Source: Bacteroidota bacterium
GTDB lineage: Bacteria; Bacteroidota; Bacteroidia; Bacteroidales; Dysgonomonadaceae
Assembly: GCA_023388315.1 (NCBI GenBank)
Contig: JAEWGM010000008.1
Location: forward strand, 62,001-126,000
Direction of reading: 5' to 3'
Length of the DNA stretch: 64,000 bases
Shown here: piece by piece, positions 15,185-24,284 of the stretch
How the letters are laid out: each line of letters opens with the position of its first letter
Numbering within the stretch: the stretch's first letter is position 1
Made by a program: the position numbers and the translations under genes
Notes under the pieces: generated by a model
The model's input: only the letters and a program-made list of their open reading frames with translations
What the model was told of the DNA's origin: nothing
Database searches by the model: none

Positions 15185-17746
15185 ATGAAAAAAATTAAAA
15201 TAAATAAACACATGAAATACAACTTCTTACTATTAACGCTTATCGCGTTTTTGCCATTGTCGGCACAACAAAAAACCAGTCCCGACAAAATTTATTCTTT
15301 CCAATCCATTCCGGTGCAAAAACCGGTTTTACTAGACAGTGTAAACCTAAAAGACACCAAGTTTTCGGATGAGACATTGCTCTCATATGCTGTTTCGTTT
15401 CCCGAACAAGAACGGTTTGTCACCGAATTGACACCCGATACGGCCGGCTTCTTCCACCTCTCAAAACCGCAAAACGGATACGCGTTTCAATTGCTTTCGT
15501 TTTTCATTACAGGCGACCGTTACGGAAAAGGAAAATTAACGATTACATCGCCCAACCCGATTGAACTCTACATAAACGATGTAAAACGCGCCACCAAAAC
15601 ACAAACCAACGACAGCCTGCACCAAGCGGGCTCGGTTGATGCTACCCTAAACGGCTTCACAAACAACGCGCGGGTAATCATAAAAATGCTCGCCTCGGCA
15701 GAAAATAAAGTCGATCCGGCAGTAAAAATCGAATTGAAACCCCAAGAAGAGGACTCGCTTCTGCATTTCACGTTCAACAACATCAATAAGCGCCGCATTT
15801 CCATCAACGACATATTGGAAGGTACGCGCGTAACCGGCTCCTCCATATCACCCAGCGGACGTTTCATCTTGCTAAGCCTGCGCGAAACGCTGAAAGGCGG
15901 CAGAAACGTAAATTATACCGAAATTTACGACACACGCCAAAAAAGAACCATTTTATCGGAAGTTGCCAACCGCACCCAGCTGAGCTGGATGCCCAAATCG
16001 GACATTTTATATTACGTGGCCGATGGAAATGAAGGCCGGATTATGTATACCTTAGACCCGTTGAAATCCGAAACAAAAATCATCGCTCAAAATCTTCCGA
16101 AAGAAAGTTTCTACATAGCTCCCGATGAAAAATCGATGTTCTACTCTTCCAAAGAAACGTTGTCCGTAACCACCCCAAGCGGTTTGAAAAGATTGATTGG
16201 AATTGACGATCGTCAATCGAGTTATCGTGACAGGCATTATCTCTATCGTTATTTCTTCGATACGGGATTGACACAACAACTGACTTTCGGACAAAAAACC
16301 GCTTCGCTCAACGATATCACCGATGATGTGAAACACTTGCTGTTTTCCACTTCCGAAGAAGATCTAACGCAACGTCCGTTCAGAAAAAGCAGCCTTTATA
16401 TGCTCAACCTGGAAACAATGGACATCGACACCATTTGGAGTAACCAAACCTACACTTATTCGGCTCAATTCTCACCCGATGGCAAAAAGTTGCTTATCCA
16501 CGGTGCACCCGAAGCGTTTAACGGTATTGGGCTGAATATCATTCAAGGACAAATTGCCAACAGCTACGACACGCAATCTTTTATGATGGACGTGGCAACC
16601 AAAATGGTGGAGCCGATAACAAAAAACTTTAACCCCACCATTAACTCGCAACAATGGAACCATGCTGATAATTCCATTTATTATCGGGTGGAGGAAGGCG
16701 ACCGCGCCAACGTGTATCGCTATTCGCCCAAAACGAAAAAATTCAACAAGCTGCCTCTGAAAGAAGATGTGGTACGCTCGTTCAACATTTCCGAAAACGG
16801 GCTGTGGGCAACCTATACCGGCGTAAGCGTTTCAAACTCAAGCAGAAGCTATTTGCTCAACTTGAAAACGAGCGAATCGACCTTAATTTCCGACCCGTAT
16901 GCCGAACAATTGAACAAACTGACGTTGGGTGAAGTAAGAGACTGGAACTTTAAAAGTTCTTTCGGCGACGAAATTGAAGGTCGGTATTATCTTCCGCCTA
17001 ACTTCGACCCGAACAGAAAGTACCCGCTTATCGTTTATTATTATGGCGGCACCAGTCCCACGGCACGCGGTTTTGAAAGCACTTATCCGTTGCACGTTTA
17101 CGCGGCGCAAGACTATGTGGTTTACACCCTGCAGCCAAGCGGCACAACCGGATACGGACAAGAGTTTTCGGCGCGTCACGTAAACGCGTGGGGCGACCAA
17201 ACAGCGGAAGAAATTATAGAAGGCGTGCAAAAATTTATCGCGGCGCATTCGTTCGTTGATGGAAAAAAAATCGGGAATATCGGTGCGTCGTATGGTGGAT
17301 TTATGACACAATACCTTATCACAAAAACCGATATGTTTGCTGCATCGGTTTCTCACGCGGGCATTAGCAACATCACAAGTTATTGGGGCGAAGGCTATTG
17401 GGGATATTCATACAGCGCCGGAGCAAGCGCTGGCAGCTACCCGTGGAATAATCCGCAACTTTATGTGGAACAAAGTCCGCTTTTCAACGCCGACAAAATA
17501 AACACGCCGCTTCTGTTGCTTCACGGTACGGCAGACATCAATGTGCCCATCGGAGAAAGCATTCAAATGTATACTGCGCTGAAATTGCTCAACAAACCAG
17601 TGGAATTTATTCAAGTAGAAGGCGAAAATCACGCCATTTACGATTACGACAAGCGGATCGCCTGGAACAATGCCATTTACGCCTGGTTTGCCAAGTGGCT
17701 GAAAGGCGATTCGCGCTGGTGGGACTCAATGTATAGTGATAAGTGA
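15185..17746 (+). CDS. secreted S9-family serine peptidase (prolyl oligopeptidase/DPP type)
   Basis: This is a large alpha/beta-hydrolase peptidase of about 853 residues with an N-terminal signal peptide (MKYNFLLLTLIAFLPLSAQ), so it is periplasmic. The middle forms a beta-propeller with repeated SPDGK-like turns (SPSGRFILLS, SPDGKKLLIHG). The C-terminal catalytic domain has the nucleophile in GNIGASYGGFMTQYL (GxSxGG), the Asp in LLLLHGTADINVP and the His in EGENHAIYDYDKR. I start at ATG 15185; ATG 15212 also gives a good signal peptide, and a GTG at 15176 is less likely. It probably trims oligopeptides for uptake. Confidence 0.92.
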   Translation: MKKIKINKHMKYNFLLLTLIAFLPLSAQQKTSPDKIYSFQSIPVQKPVLLDSVNLKDTKFSDETLLSYAVSFPEQERFVTELTPDTAGFFHLSKPQNGYAFQLLSFFITGDRYGKGKLTITSPNPIELYINDVKRATKTQTNDSLHQAGSVDATLNGFTNNARVIIKMLASAENKVDPAVKIELKPQEEDSLLHFTFNNINKRRISINDILEGTRVTGSSISPSGRFILLSLRETLKGGRNVNYTEIYDTRQKRTILSEVANRTQLSWMPKSDILYYVADGNEGRIMYTLDPLKSETKIIAQNLPKESFYIAPDEKSMFYSSKETLSVTTPSGLKRLIGIDDRQSSYRDRHYLYRYFFDTGLTQQLTFGQKTASLNDITDDVKHLLFSTSEEDLTQRPFRKSSLYMLNLETMDIDTIWSNQTYTYSAQFSPDGKKLLIHGAPEAFNGIGLNIIQGQIANSYDTQSFMMDVATKMVEPITKNFNPTINSQQWNHADNSIYYRVEEGDRANVYRYSPKTKKFNKLPLKEDVVRSFNISENGLWATYTGVSVSNSSRSYLLNLKTSESTLISDPYAEQLNKLTLGEVRDWNFKSSFGDEIEGRYYLPPNFDPNRKYPLIVYYYGGTSPTARGFESTYPLHVYAAQDYVVYTLQPSGTTGYGQEFSARHVNAWGDQTAEEIIEGVQKFIAAHSFVDGKKIGNIGASYGGFMTQYLITKTDMFAASVSHAGISNITSYWGEGYWGYSYSAGASAGSYPWNNPQLYVEQSPLFNADKINTPLLLLHGTADINVPIGESIQMYTALKLLNKPVEFIQVEGENHAIYDYDKRIAWNNAIYAWFAKWLKGDSRWWDSMYSDK

Positions 17747-17791
17747 GACCAAGGAGAAAGGGAGACTGGGTGAGAGGGCGACTGATGGTGA
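17744..17791. repeat. degenerate 8-base tandem array
   Basis: Six purine-rich units of 8 bases follow the S9 peptidase stop: TGAGACCA, AGGAGAAA, GGGAGACT, GGGTGAGA, GGGCGACT, GATGGTGA. The array overlaps the stop codon. No coding function is seen. Confidence 0.5.
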
Positions 17792-17833
17792 AAACGCAAA
17801 GTACATTCAAAATTCAAATTCAACATCTTTCAA

Positions 17834-18061
17834 ATGAAAAAGCAACAACATACTTCACAAACTGAAACACCGAAAGTAAGCGAACCCGAAACGGTTTACC
17901 AAACTTCTCGCGATGTGGACAAATGGAATCCCAACAAACCGTTTCACGGAACACAGGAAGAATGGTGGGAGCATTTTCGGGAAATTGAAAAAGGAGAGTT
18001 TACGCCGGTTAAAGAGGCGCACGAACGTGTATCGCAATGGTTGAAAGAGCAAAAAAAGTAG
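17834..18061 (+). CDS. small antitoxin-like partner of the RelE/ParE toxin
   Basis: This is a 75-residue hydrophilic protein, rich in Glu, Lys and Trp in its second half (EEWWEHFREIEKGEF, SQWLKEQKK). It precedes and overlaps a RelE/ParE-type toxin gene by 25 bases, the usual toxin-antitoxin arrangement. No standard DNA-binding motif is clear. The antitoxin call rests on position, size and overlap. Confidence 0.7.
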   Translation: MKKQQHTSQTETPKVSEPETVYQTSRDVDKWNPNKPFHGTQEEWWEHFREIEKGEFTPVKEAHERVSQWLKEQKK

Positions 18062-18369
18062 TTACTTCATCCAATTATGAGACTCATCTTGTCGAAATTC
18101 TACGTTACGGAATTTCCACATTTGGTTTCAATCAAGCACAGAAATATTACAATATGATTTCACATTTAGTTGAATCATTAGAAAACTTTTATACTTATCA
18201 TCCCGAATGCCGCCACCTTGCCACCAAAAACCGTATTTATCGGAACATTATTCTTGATGCTCATTTAATAATTTATCGGATTACAGCTGACCGCATTGAA
18301 GTATTGGATATTATTCACTCAGCATCAAGTATTAGAAAGATACGGTCAACGAAAAAAATTAAACTATGA
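18037..18369 (+). CDS. RelE/ParE-superfamily toxin
   Basis: This 110-residue protein has the RelE/ParE pattern: an N-terminal helical part (LVEILRYGISTFGFNQAQKY), then LATKNRIYRNIILDAHLIIYRI and a C-terminal strand DRIEVLDIIHSASSIRK. The IYRITADRIEVLDIIHS block is characteristic of ParE-like gyrase or ribosome-targeting toxins. Its start lies inside the antitoxin gene, and its stop overlaps the inositol-phosphatase gene start by 4 bases, which is an unusual read-through arrangement into a housekeeping gene. Confidence 0.85.
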   Translation: MVERAKKVVTSSNYETHLVEILRYGISTFGFNQAQKYYNMISHLVESLENFYTYHPECRHLATKNRIYRNIILDAHLIIYRITADRIEVLDIIHSASSIRKIRSTKKIKL

Positions 18370-19160
18370 CAATAAAAAATATTTGCGCCGAAGTAGAAAA
18401 AATAGCCCGATTGGTTGGAGCATTTCTGAAAGACCAACAGAAAAAGCTGCAACAATCGGATATTGAACTAAAAGGAACGCGCAATTTTGTTACGCACATT
18501 GACAAGGAAGCCGAAAAAATGGTAGTGGAAAAACTCACCTACCTCATTCCCGATGCCACTTTTCTTACCGAAGAAGGCACCATTTCTTACACCGAAGGCC
18601 AATACACATGGATCATCGACCCGCTGGACGGCACCACCAACTATGTGCACGGCGACACGCCGTTTGCGGTGAGCATCGCGTTGATGAAAAACAAACAAAT
18701 GGTGCTGGGCGTTGTATATGACCCCGTTGCCGATGAAATGTTTTCGGCAGCAGAAAACGGACCGGCCACACTCAACGGAAATCCCATTGCGACAAGTTCA
18801 CACAATACGCTCACCAATGCCTATATCGGCTTTGGCATCCCCTACTCGCTCGACACCCGCGGCGAAACCATTCTTCGCAATGCCATGGAGCAGTTTCGCC
18901 ATTGCAGTTTCCGCATAAAAGGCTCCGCGGCGTTGGAAATTTGTTACGTTGCCTGCGGCCGAAGCGATGCCTATTTCCACTCCGGCCTCTCACCGTGGGA
19001 CGTTGCCGCCGGAACCTTTATTTTGGAACGCGCAGCAGGCAAAAGCACCGATTTTTCGGGAGGGAAAAATTATATTTTCAACAAAGAGCTCGTAGCAAGC
19101 AACGGAGCCATTCACCAAGAAATTTTGGAGAAAATAATTGCCGTAACTCGCAACTCGTAA
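18366..19160 (+). CDS. inositol monophosphatase family phosphatase
   Basis: This 264-residue enzyme has the Mg-dependent phosphatase motifs: E in FLTEEGTI (about residue 75), WIIDPLDGTTNYVHG (about 89-103, DPxDGTxN) and WDVAAGTFILERAAG (about 210-224). It could act on myo-inositol phosphate or, as with CysQ-like relatives, on 3'-phosphoadenosine nucleotides. The last codons and the stop lie inside a heptameric tandem array, so the C-terminus (AVTRNS) is built from repeat sequence. The start overlaps the toxin gene stop. Confidence 0.92.
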   Translation: MTIKNICAEVEKIARLVGAFLKDQQKKLQQSDIELKGTRNFVTHIDKEAEKMVVEKLTYLIPDATFLTEEGTISYTEGQYTWIIDPLDGTTNYVHGDTPFAVSIALMKNKQMVLGVVYDPVADEMFSAAENGPATLNGNPIATSSHNTLTNAYIGFGIPYSLDTRGETILRNAMEQFRHCSFRIKGSAALEICYVACGRSDAYFHSGLSPWDVAAGTFILERAAGKSTDFSGGKNYIFNKELVASNGAIHQEILEKIIAVTRNS

Positions 19161-19184
19161 CCCGTAACACGCAACCCGCATCAC
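19143..19184. repeat. heptameric tandem array at the phosphatase 3' end
   Basis: Six 7-base units: GTAACTC, GCAACTC, GTAACCC, GTAACAC, GCAACCC, GCATCAC. The phosphatase stop codon lies inside it, and the next gene starts 2 bases after it. Confidence 0.75.
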
Positions 19185-19185
19185 A

Positions 19186-19983
19186 ATGGACAATCAAACC
19201 GTTCTCATCGCTTTTCTTTTAACGCTGTTCGCCGGCCTTTCCACCGGCATCGGCAGTTTAATTTCGTTATTGGCCAAGCGCACCAACACCAACTTTTTAA
19301 GTTTATCTTTGGGGTTATCTGCAGGCGTTATGATTTACGTTTCGTTTATGGAGATGTTGCCCAAATCACTGGAAATGCTCACGGAGCAATTCGGCGAAAA
19401 AACGGGAAACCTTTACACCATTCTCGCGCTTTTTGGCGGTATCGCGTTTATTGCGCTCATCGACTTTTGGGTTCCCAAATCCAGCAATCCGCACGAAATG
19501 TACGCGGTGGAAGAAATGAAACAAAAAAACAAGCGTCTCAAACACACCGGGCTCATCACCGCCATTACCATTGGCATCCACAACTTCCCCGAAGGCATTG
19601 CCACGTTTATGACCGCTATGAATTCCTTTGAACTGGCGATTCCCATTACCGCGGCCATCGCCATCCACAATATCCCCGAAGGAATTGCCGTGGCCGTGCC
19701 CATTTATCACGCCACGGGTAGCCGCAAAAAAGCGTTTTGGCTGTCGTTTGCTTCGGGGTTGGCAGAGCCTTTAGGCGCCGTTATCGCCTACCTGTTTTTA
19801 ATTCAGTTTTGGAATCCGGTGTTGGATGCGCTCATCCTAGCCATCATTGCCGGCATTATGATATTTATTTCATTGGATGAACTCTTGCCCAGCGCCGAAA
19901 AATACGGCAAGCATCACCTATCAATTATTGGCCTTGTGACGGGGATGGCCATTATGGCAATGAGTTTATTTTTGTTCATTTAA
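19186..19983 (+). CDS. ZIP-family metal transporter (ZupT-like)
   Basis: This 265-residue inner-membrane protein has about eight transmembrane helices. The two metal-binding helices contain HNFPEGIATFM (about residues 130-140) and HNIPEGIAVAVPIY (about 161-174), the signatures of ZIP/ZupT transporters that import zinc, iron or manganese. A His/Lys-rich cytoplasmic loop typical of eukaryotic ZIPs is short here. It starts directly after the repeat array that ends the upstream gene. Confidence 0.93.
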   Translation: MDNQTVLIAFLLTLFAGLSTGIGSLISLLAKRTNTNFLSLSLGLSAGVMIYVSFMEMLPKSLEMLTEQFGEKTGNLYTILALFGGIAFIALIDFWVPKSSNPHEMYAVEEMKQKNKRLKHTGLITAITIGIHNFPEGIATFMTAMNSFELAIPITAAIAIHNIPEGIAVAVPIYHATGSRKKAFWLSFASGLAEPLGAVIAYLFLIQFWNPVLDALILAIIAGIMIFISLDELLPSAEKYGKHHLSIIGLVTGMAIMAMSLFLFI

Positions 19984-20007
19984 AGAAAGCAATCGCTCAA
20001 AAATGAT

Positions 20008-20015
20008 TAACTTTG
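20008..20015 (+). promoter_or_regulatory. putative -7 promoter element for the XRE-cupin gene
   Basis: TAACTTTG matches TAnnTTTG and lies 23 bases before the ATG at 20038. Confidence 0.5.
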
Positions 20016-20037
20016 CTCATTATCTATAGTAAAAAAC

Positions 20038-20598
20038 ATGACTACCGATTTAAAAGCTATTGGAGAACGAATTAAAGGGTTGCGCGACGCGGTGGACTTC
20101 ACACCCAACGAAATGGCACGACGCCTTGAACTGGAAACCGACACCTATTTGGGATACGAAAACGGCACCAACGATATTTCCATTTCGGTGCTAAAGCGCA
20201 TTGAGAAAGAGTTCAAAGTTGACTTAGCCACGCTTATGTTTGGCACCGAGCCCAAAATGTCATCTTATTTTGTCACGCGAAAAAACCAAGGCCTCGCTGT
20301 GGAACGCGTTTCTGCGTATAAATATCAGTCGCTTGTTTCGGGATTTACCAACAATATTGCCGAAGTATTTATCGTTACCGTGGAGCCTAAGCCCGTGGAA
20401 ACCGATTTTTTCGTGAACATCCACTCCGGCCAAGAATTCAATCTCGTGCTCGAAGGCAGCCTGCTTTTTCACCACAACGGCAAAGATATTACACTCAACG
20501 AGGGCGACAGCATTTATTTCGACTCATCGCTTCCCCACGGAATGAAAGCGTTAAACAACCAACCGGTGAAGTTTTTGGCTGTGGTGATGCAGTTGTGA
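20038..20598 (+). CDS. XRE-family regulator with C-terminal cupin domain
   Basis: This 186-residue protein has an N-terminal XRE helix-turn-helix (about residues 7-65: IGERIKGLRDAVDFTPNEMA) and a C-terminal cupin fold with FFVNIHSGQEFNLVLEGSLLF and EGDSIYFDSSLPHGMKAL. The cupin metal-site residues H and E are present. Such XRE-cupin proteins often bind a small ligand and control neighbouring metabolic genes. The next gene is an acyl-CoA synthetase, so it may regulate that gene, which is inference. An 11-base tandem array fills the gap after it. Confidence 0.9.
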   Translation: MTTDLKAIGERIKGLRDAVDFTPNEMARRLELETDTYLGYENGTNDISISVLKRIEKEFKVDLATLMFGTEPKMSSYFVTRKNQGLAVERVSAYKYQSLVSGFTNNIAEVFIVTVEPKPVETDFFVNIHSGQEFNLVLEGSLLFHHNGKDITLNEGDSIYFDSSLPHGMKALNNQPVKFLAVVMQL

Positions 20599-20607
20599 AA
20601 CATTTAA

Positions 20608-20662
20608 TCAATTGTTAGTCAATTGTTATTCGGTAGTTATTCAATGGTTAGTCGATTGTTAG
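20608..20662. repeat. 11-base tandem array
   Basis: Five consecutive 11-base units: TCAATTGTTAG, TCAATTGTTAT, TCGGTAGTTAT, TCAATGGTTAG, TCGATTGTTAG. It lies between the XRE-cupin gene and the acyl-CoA synthetase gene. It is followed by a degenerate run with repeated GCGAAGC words up to about 20735. Confidence 0.75.
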
Positions 20663-20751
20663 TTTATTCCACACCGCGAAGAATAACACGAACGAAGCGA
20701 GTAAATAACGCGCGAAGCGAACATCGCGAAGCAAAATTATTTTAGGTTATT

Positions 20752-22407
20752 ATGATAGAGAGATTTTTAACGCAAACATCGTTCTCATCGCATCAAGATT
20801 TTGTTGAGAACTATAAAATAATCGTTCCCGAAAACTTTAATTTCGCCTACGACGTGGTAGATGAATGGGCGAAAACACATCCCAACAAACGCGCCCTTTG
20901 TTGGACCAACGATAAGGGTGAACACCACGACCTTAGCTTCAGCCAATTAAAGGAATTGTCAGATAAAACCGCTTCGTTTCTTCTTTCCGAAGGAATTGAA
21001 AAAGGCGATATGGTGATGCTCATTCTTAAGCGCAACATCGAGTTTTGGTACACCATTTTGGCTCTGCTCAAAATTGGCGCCGTGGCCATTCCCGCCACGC
21101 ATTTGCTCACCCACAAAGACATTGTTTATCGCGCTAACGCGGCAAGCGTAAAAGCCATTATTACCACCCAAGACGATGCGTTAACAGACCACGTGAACCA
21201 GGCAATGAGCAAATCGCCCACGGTAAAAAAGCGCGTAATGATTGGCGACACCATTCCCGAAGGATGGGTTGACTTTCACCGGGGAATAAACAACGCCGCG
21301 CCGTTCAAAAGGCCCGAGCAAGTAAATAAAAACGAGGACATTATGATTCTCTACTTCACTTCGGGAACCACCGGGCAACCCAAAATGGTGATTCACGATT
21401 TCACCTATCCACTCGGGCACATCACCACCGCCAAGTTTTGGCACAACCTGCACGAAAACAGCGTACACCTTACCGTTGCCGATACCGGCTGGGCAAAAGC
21501 CGTTTGGGGAAAACTTTATGGCCAATGGATTGTGGGTGCCTGCGTTTTTGTGTACGATTTTGAGGGCCGCTTCGTCCCCGCAGATATGCTCGCGATGATA
21601 TCGAAATACAAGGTAACTTCCTTTTGCGCTCCACCCACCATCTTCCGCTTCTTAATTCGCGAAGAATTAAGCAAATACGATTTATCGGCGCTGGAATATT
21701 GCACCACCGCCGGTGAAGCGCTCAACCCATCAGTTTACGACACGTTTTACAAACAAACAGGCATTAAAATGATGGAAGCCTTCGGGCAAACCGAAACCGC
21801 CCCCACCATTGTCACCTTCCCTTGGATGGAACCCAAACCCGGTGCCATGGGTGTTCCCAATCCGCTCTACCATATGGACTTGCTCACGCACGATGGCCGC
21901 TCGGCAGAAGACGGCGAACAGGGCGAAATTGTGTTTCGCACCGATGGCGGCCGCCCGCTGGGGCTTTTTATGGGCTATTACCGCGATGAACAACTCACTA
22001 AAAGCGTCTATGCCAACGGACTTTATCGCACAGGCGATATGGCGTGGCGCGATGAAGATGGCTACTTTTGGTTTGTGGGACGAACAGACGACATCATTAA
22101 AAGTTCCGGTTACCGCATTGGCCCGTTTGAGGTGGAGAGCGCCGTTATGACGCATCTCGCCGTGGTGGAATGCGCCATTACCGGTGTTCCCGATGACATT
22201 CGCGGGCAGGTGATTAAAGCCACCATTGTTTTGGCGCCGCAATACAAAAACAACGCCAACGACGCCTTGGCACGCGATATTCAAGAGCACGTGAAAAATG
22301 TTACCGCGCCATATAAATATCCGCGCATTATTGAGTTTGTGGATGAGTTGCCCAAAACCATCAGCGGCAAAATCCGTCGCGTGGAAATTCGCGAGAAAAA
22401 TAAATAA
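20752..22407 (+). CDS. AMP-forming acyl-CoA synthetase
   Basis: This 551-residue ANL-superfamily enzyme activates a carboxylic acid to acyl-AMP and then acyl-CoA. The phosphate loop is YFTSGTTGQPKMVIHD (about residues 200-215), the A5 motif MEAFGQTETAPT is near 340, and the hinge region is YRTGDMAWRDEDGYFWFVGR, followed by DDIIKSSGYRIGPFEVES. The C-terminal catalytic lysine lies in PKTISGKIRR. It resembles acetyl/medium-chain acyl-CoA synthetases of the ACSM type. Its chain-length preference is unknown. It sits between an XRE-cupin regulator and fabD, which suggests fatty-acid metabolism. Confidence 0.92.
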   Translation: MIERFLTQTSFSSHQDFVENYKIIVPENFNFAYDVVDEWAKTHPNKRALCWTNDKGEHHDLSFSQLKELSDKTASFLLSEGIEKGDMVMLILKRNIEFWYTILALLKIGAVAIPATHLLTHKDIVYRANAASVKAIITTQDDALTDHVNQAMSKSPTVKKRVMIGDTIPEGWVDFHRGINNAAPFKRPEQVNKNEDIMILYFTSGTTGQPKMVIHDFTYPLGHITTAKFWHNLHENSVHLTVADTGWAKAVWGKLYGQWIVGACVFVYDFEGRFVPADMLAMISKYKVTSFCAPPTIFRFLIREELSKYDLSALEYCTTAGEALNPSVYDTFYKQTGIKMMEAFGQTETAPTIVTFPWMEPKPGAMGVPNPLYHMDLLTHDGRSAEDGEQGEIVFRTDGGRPLGLFMGYYRDEQLTKSVYANGLYRTGDMAWRDEDGYFWFVGRTDDIIKSSGYRIGPFEVESAVMTHLAVVECAITGVPDDIRGQVIKATIVLAPQYKNNANDALARDIQEHVKNVTAPYKYPRIIEFVDELPKTISGKIRRVEIREKNK

Positions 22408-22463
22408 TTGCAAACAATACACTCGTTAAAACGTTAAAACATAGAATTAATAAAAGTTTTTTT

Positions 22464-23345
22464 ATGAAAAAAGCATATGTATTTCCCGGACAAGGCGCGC
22501 AATTTGTGGGCATGGGAAAAGATTTGTACGAAACATCGCCTTTGGCGAAAGAAATGTTTGAAAAGGCCAACGAAATTCTCGGCTTTCGCATTACCGATTT
22601 AATGTTTGAAGGAACCGATGAAGACCTTCGTCAAACGAAAGTAACACAACCCGCCATTTTTTTGCACTCGGTGATTCTAGCAAAAACATTGGGCGATGAT
22701 TTCAAACCCGATATGACCGCCGGACACTCTCTTGGCGAGTTTTCGGCATTGGTTGCCGCCGGCGCTTTATCGTTTGAAGACGGATTGAAATTGGTGTACA
22801 AACGCGCGTTGGCTATGCAAAAGGCGTGCGAACAAAATCCATCTACCATGGCGGCTATTTTGGCACTACCCGATGAAAAAGTAGAAGAAATTTGCAACGA
22901 AATTGACGACGTGGTAGTTCCCGCCAATTACAACTGCCCAGGACAAATTGTGATTTCGGGCTCAATGGCGGGCATTGAAACCGCTTGTGCCAAAATGAAA
23001 GAAGCCGGCGCCAAACGAGCCCTTCCGCTCAAAGTAGGTGGCGCTTTCCACTCACCGTTAATGGAACCAGCCAAAATGGAGCTGTCGGAAGCCATAGAAG
23101 CCACGCATTTCTCAACACCTTTATGTCCTGTTTATCAGAACGTTTCCACGGTAGGCGAAACCGATCCCGCGGTGATTAAGGCAAACTTGGTTGCGCAACT
23201 TACCGCACCCGTTAAATGGACACAATCGGTGCAAAACATGATTGCCGATGGTGCCACCGAGTTTATCGAGTTGGGCCCTGGAAGCGTGCTTCAAGGCTTG
23301 GTATCGAAAATAAGCAAAGAAGTTGCCGTATCCGGCAAACAGTAA
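22464..23345 (+). CDS. fabD: malonyl-CoA:ACP transacylase
   Basis: This 293-residue enzyme loads malonyl groups onto acyl carrier protein for fatty-acid synthesis. It shows FPGQGAQFVGMGKDLYE at the N-terminus, the nucleophile motif GHSLGEFSALVAAG (about residues 90-103, Ser in GHSLG), a partner Arg in the following RALAMQ helix, and the catalytic His in GGAFHSPLM (about 195-203). It is full length. A heptamer array begins right after the stop. Confidence 0.95.
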   Translation: MKKAYVFPGQGAQFVGMGKDLYETSPLAKEMFEKANEILGFRITDLMFEGTDEDLRQTKVTQPAIFLHSVILAKTLGDDFKPDMTAGHSLGEFSALVAAGALSFEDGLKLVYKRALAMQKACEQNPSTMAAILALPDEKVEEICNEIDDVVVPANYNCPGQIVISGSMAGIETACAKMKEAGAKRALPLKVGGAFHSPLMEPAKMELSEAIEATHFSTPLCPVYQNVSTVGETDPAVIKANLVAQLTAPVKWTQSVQNMIADGATEFIELGPGSVLQGLVSKISKEVAVSGKQ

Positions 23346-23352
23346 ACAACAC

Positions 23353-23401
23353 CGCTCAACGCCCAACGCTCAACGCTCAATGCCCTACGCTCCACGCCAA
23401 A
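23353..23401. repeat. heptameric tandem array downstream of fabD
   Basis: Seven 7-base units: CGCTCAA, CGCCCAA, CGCTCAA, CGCTCAA, TGCCCTA, CGCTCCA, CGCCAAA. It starts 7 bases after the fabD stop. Confidence 0.75.
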
Positions 23402-23428
23402 AGCATTAAGCTTTGTTAGCTAAACTTA

Positions 23429-23460
23429 TTTGTTAAAATCAAAAATAGAAAATACTTTTG
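23429..23460 (+). promoter_or_regulatory. promoter of the DUF4919 gene
   Basis: TTTG at 23429-23432 and TACTTTTG at 23453-23460 with 20 bases between them match the Bacteroidetes -33/-7 consensus. The gene start at 23496 follows 35 bases later. Confidence 0.75.
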
Positions 23461-23495
23461 TTTGTTACATACAATCAACTAAAACAAAAACGCAT

Positions 23496-24194
23496 ATGAA
23501 AAAATTAGTAATGATACTTGCCATAGCAGCCTTTGGAATTTCTGCTTACGCGCAAGATGTGTTTTTCTCTGCCCCCAATTACAACGAAATAGAGAAGAAC
23601 ATAAAAAATGAAAATTCATCTTATTATTATCCTCAGTTAATGGAACGCTATATGAAAGGCGATCCTACTTTAACAGCCGAAGAAGGCCGTCATCTGTATT
23701 TTGGGTATGTATATCAACCCAATTACGTGCCCACAGACACCTCTTCTTACAACAACCATTTGGCACAAGTATTGACAAAAACATCGTTTTCAACAACCGA
23801 TTACAACAATATTCTTCAATATGCCGATGCTCTTTTGGCGGAAGACCCCTTTAACTTAAGAGCGCTGAACGCCAAATTATTGGTGTATGCCCAGCAAAAC
23901 AACGTGGAGGAATACAAAATCGTGGCACAAAAAAGAAAAGTGGTGCAAGACGCAATTGTGAGCACCGGCGATGGAATGAGCGACAAAACGCCTTTCTACG
24001 TGATTAAAGTGGCGCACGAATACGATTTGTTGCCCTTCTTGGGATACAAATTTGGCGGCGTGGATAAAATTGTGAAAAACAAGAAAGTAAATTACCTTTC
24101 GTTAGGAAAAAACCGCTTTGAAGTGGAGCGAGTTTATTTTGATATCACGCCCATAATGAATTATGTAACCACCCAAGGTGGCGGCAAAATGTAA
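23496..24194 (+). CDS. DUF4919 family secreted protein
   Basis: This 232-residue protein has a signal peptide (MKKLVMILAIAAFGISAYAQ). The mature part matches DUF4919: an early YNEIEKNIKNENSSYYYPQLM segment, EEGRHLYFGYVYQPNYVP, and a C-terminal YFDITPIMNY. The pattern of alpha-helical pairs around residues 90-170 is TPR-like. I chose ATG 23496 because of the signal peptide and the promoter upstream. It is likely periplasmic; the function is unknown. A strong terminator follows. Confidence 0.85.
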   Translation: MKKLVMILAIAAFGISAYAQDVFFSAPNYNEIEKNIKNENSSYYYPQLMERYMKGDPTLTAEEGRHLYFGYVYQPNYVPTDTSSYNNHLAQVLTKTSFSTTDYNNILQYADALLAEDPFNLRALNAKLLVYAQQNNVEEYKIVAQKRKVVQDAIVSTGDGMSDKTPFYVIKVAHEYDLLPFLGYKFGGVDKIVKNKKVNYLSLGKNRFEVERVYFDITPIMNYVTTQGGGKM

Positions 24195-24216
24195 GCACTA
24201 TTTTACGTTATAAAAG

Positions 24217-24249
24217 AAAAGCCGAAGGATTTAAAACTTCGGCTTTTTT
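24217..24249 (+). terminator. rho-independent terminator after the DUF4919 gene
   Basis: The 11-bp stem AAAAGCCGAAG / CTTCGGCTTTT with a 9-base loop runs into a T-run. Confidence 0.88.
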
Positions 24250-24284
24250 GGCTTTAAACGGTGGCTTTTGTGCGTCACTTAGTA

